Origin: Alkaliphilus sp.
Lineage (GTDB): Bacteria > Bacillota > Clostridia > Peptostreptococcales > Natronincolaceae
Assembly: GCA_023230535.1 (NCBI GenBank)
Contig: JALNXC010000076.1
Span: forward strand, 1-6,234
DNA: 6,234 nucleotides
Direction: 5' to 3'
Position 1 is the stretch's first letter, and every line of letters starts with the position of its first letter. Of this stretch, positions 5,188 to 6,234 are shown one piece after another. The notes below the pieces were generated by a model that did not search any database, was not told where the DNA came from, and saw only the letters and a list, made by a program, of their open reading frames with translations. A program made the translations under genes and the position numbers.

Positions 5188-6021
5188 TTAATAAACATAA
5201 CATATTCCAATAGTTTCCGGTCCCAAATGAGAACCTATAACAGGCCCCACTTCGCATATTTCCGTTTTAGCCTCCGGAAAACGTTTTTGAATCAATTTTT
5301 CGTATTCTTTTGCTTTTTCCAAAATTTCTATATGGCATATACTTATATGGGATACATTTGCCGGAACATCTTCAAGCATTTTATCCATAGCCTTTTTCTT
5401 ACCGTGTGCTCTGTTCAATGCCTTTAATTCTCCGTCTATCAGTCCAATAATCGGTTTTATATTTAACAGAGAACCTATCATCGCTTCGGTTGTTGAAAGA
5501 CGGCCCCCTCTTTTTAAATATTCTAATGTGGATACCGTTAAACGTATACCCATATGCCTTTTTTGCATTTCAATCTTTTCCACTATTTGTTTCATGGAGG
5601 CCCCTTTTTTTGCTAGAGAAACCGCTTTTTTGATCAAAAATTTTAAATTAGCCGCAGTGGTTAAAGAATCAATTAAGGATATTTTATTTTCTGTCGGATC
5701 TACAATTTTGGCTGCCGTACTTGCGCTGTTAAATGTCCCACTGAGTTTAGACGACATGATGATAGCTATTATTTCATATCCGTCCTGTAATGCATCTTTA
5801 AAAATCTTTGCAAACTTGCCTACCGGAGGTTGTGATGTTGTTGGAAAATCCGGAGATTTTGATAGCCTATCAAAAAATACACCGAAATCTCCCGGGAGAC
5901 CCTCATCCTTAATGGATTCTTCAAAATTAACAGCTAGGGGAACTATACCGATATCATGTTTTTCTATAAATAATTTATCTATGTATGCGGTACTATCGGT
6001 TACAATTTTAATTTTGCACAT
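5188..6021 (-). CDS. DegV family fatty-acid-binding protein (FakB-like)
   Basis: This cytosolic two-domain protein of 277 residues has the normal family length. DegV proteins hold a single fatty acid; those that work as FakB present it to the kinase FakA, which makes acyl-phosphate for phospholipid synthesis. Seen: the N-terminal IVTDSTAYI (6-14), the TTSQPP loop (61-66), SSKLSGTFNSA (90-100) with the carboxylate-contacting Ser region (S94), LIDSL (116-120), EYLKRGGRLS (167-176), LNIKPII (186-192), and the C-terminal VGPVIGSHLGPETIG (258-272) with the conserved His265. Glu269 stands where Gly is more usual (GPG), a minor deviation near the lipid head-group loop. Start: GGGAG (6030-6034) is 8 bases from the ATG. 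No FakA is in view, so which DegV paralogue this is, and its preferred acyl chain, cannot be said. Confidence 0.94.
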   Translation of the reverse strand: MCKIKIVTDSTAYIDKLFIEKHDIGIVPLAVNFEESIKDEGLPGDFGVFFDRLSKSPDFPTTSQPPVGKFAKIFKDALQDGYEIIAIIMSSKLSGTFNSASTAAKIVDPTENKISLIDSLTTAANLKFLIKKAVSLAKKGASMKQIVEKIEMQKRHMGIRLTVSTLEYLKRGGRLSTTEAMIGSLLNIKPIIGLIDGELKALNRAHGKKKAMDKMLEDVPANVSHISICHIEILEKAKEYEKLIQKRFPEAKTEICEVGPVIGSHLGPETIGICYVY

Positions 6022-6043
6022 AAAATCAACTCCCTGGTATAAT
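6015..6043 (+). promoter_or_regulatory. Possible divergent promoter reading right, over the degV start
   Basis: TGCACA (6015-6020, 4 of 6), a 17-base spacer, and TATAAT (6038-6043) with TG at 6035-6036 form a good extended -10 promoter on the plus strand. It overlaps the degV start codon and ribosome binding site. Transcription would begin near 6050 and run to the right edge, where 190 bases hold no supported ORF. It could be a long leader for a gene beyond the window, a small RNA, or chance. Confidence 0.35.
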
Positions 6044-6071
6044 AATGACCTTAAACAATATAATAGCAGGT

Positions 6072-6119
6072 ATTATAGTTGGTTGTAAAGAAAGAATAAA
6101 AATTTATAATCAGTGTCAA
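6072..6119 (-). promoter_or_regulatory. degV promoter region
   Basis: Read on the minus strand, a perfect TATAAT lies at 6077-6072 with a weak -35 (TTTATT, 6100-6095) 17 bases upstream, giving a start near 6065. A perfect -35 hexamer TTGACA lies further upstream at 6119-6114, but its best -10 partner (TATTCT, 6098-6093) is only 15 bases away. Either or both may be used. Confidence 0.45.
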
Positions 6120-6234
6120 AACATAGTAATCTTAATGACATATATATTAATAGGATATAATTTTATTTTCAAAAAAATAGCCTGTTTTATATTAAATCTT
6201 TCGGGGAAATAGTTGCTTTAATGTATGATTAGCC

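Noticed and set aside
5075..5427. Open frames 5075-5257 (minus) and 5227-5427 (plus) at the degV 3' end
   Set aside because: Both overlap degV codons in another frame or strand and lack ribosome binding sites. The first also overlaps the better-supported small ORF's leader.
5528..6088. Long plus-strand open frame (186 codons) opposite degV
   Set aside because: It lies antisense to a clear DegV coding sequence whose motifs span the whole region. It has no convincing ribosome binding site and its translation resembles no family.
1..6234. A new defence, mobile or biosynthetic system
   Set aside because: All sizeable coding frames belong to common housekeeping families or to DUF881. There are no transposase, integrase, nuclease or repeat-array signs, and composition looks even across the window.

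Overview
The window is AT-rich DNA with short intergenic gaps, Bacillus-type Shine-Dalgarno sites and several extended -10 promoters (TGnTATAAT). Together with a long formate-tetrahydrofolate ligase, a DUF881 membrane protein and a DegV/FakB lipid-binding protein, this points to a low-GC Firmicute, most likely an anaerobic clostridial or Tissierella-like bacterium. The lineage is inferred from composition and gene content; no marker in the window fixes the genus.

Left part (1-1202): the 3' end of a zinc/manganese-type ABC transporter permease (its start lies before base 1), then an unrecognised 72-residue cytoplasmic protein, then a small CxxC glutaredoxin. The last two each appear to have their own promoter. 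The glutaredoxin promoter carries a perfect 7-6-7 inverted repeat over its -10 box, a good candidate operator for an unknown regulator.

Middle (1300-4934): fhs (one-carbon metabolism) has its own extended -10 promoter and ends in a strong intrinsic terminator. The trpS promoter is packed onto the tail of that terminator. trpS (tryptophanyl-tRNA synthetase) is followed after 12 bases by a DUF881 gene (membrane anchor, coiled coil, DUF881 domain), so the two probably form an operon. The DUF881 stop codon sits inside a perfect 11-bp hairpin.

Right part (4887-6234), minus strand: degV (fatty-acid-binding protein of the FakB type), then a small signal-peptide-like ORF with a very good ribosome binding site. 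That ORF runs convergently into the end of the DUF881 gene. The last 213 bases hold the degV promoter region, a possible divergent rightward promoter, and no ORF that I can support.

The genes are mostly housekeeping (metal uptake, thiol redox, C1 metabolism, translation, lipid handling) and do not form one pathway. No gap between supported genes exceeds 300 bases. I see no tRNA, rRNA, CRISPR array, insertion sequence or recognisable riboswitch, and no convincing new multi-gene system. The best leads are small: the glutaredoxin operator, the secreted micro-ORF opposite the DUF881 tail, and the trpS-DUF881 pairing.
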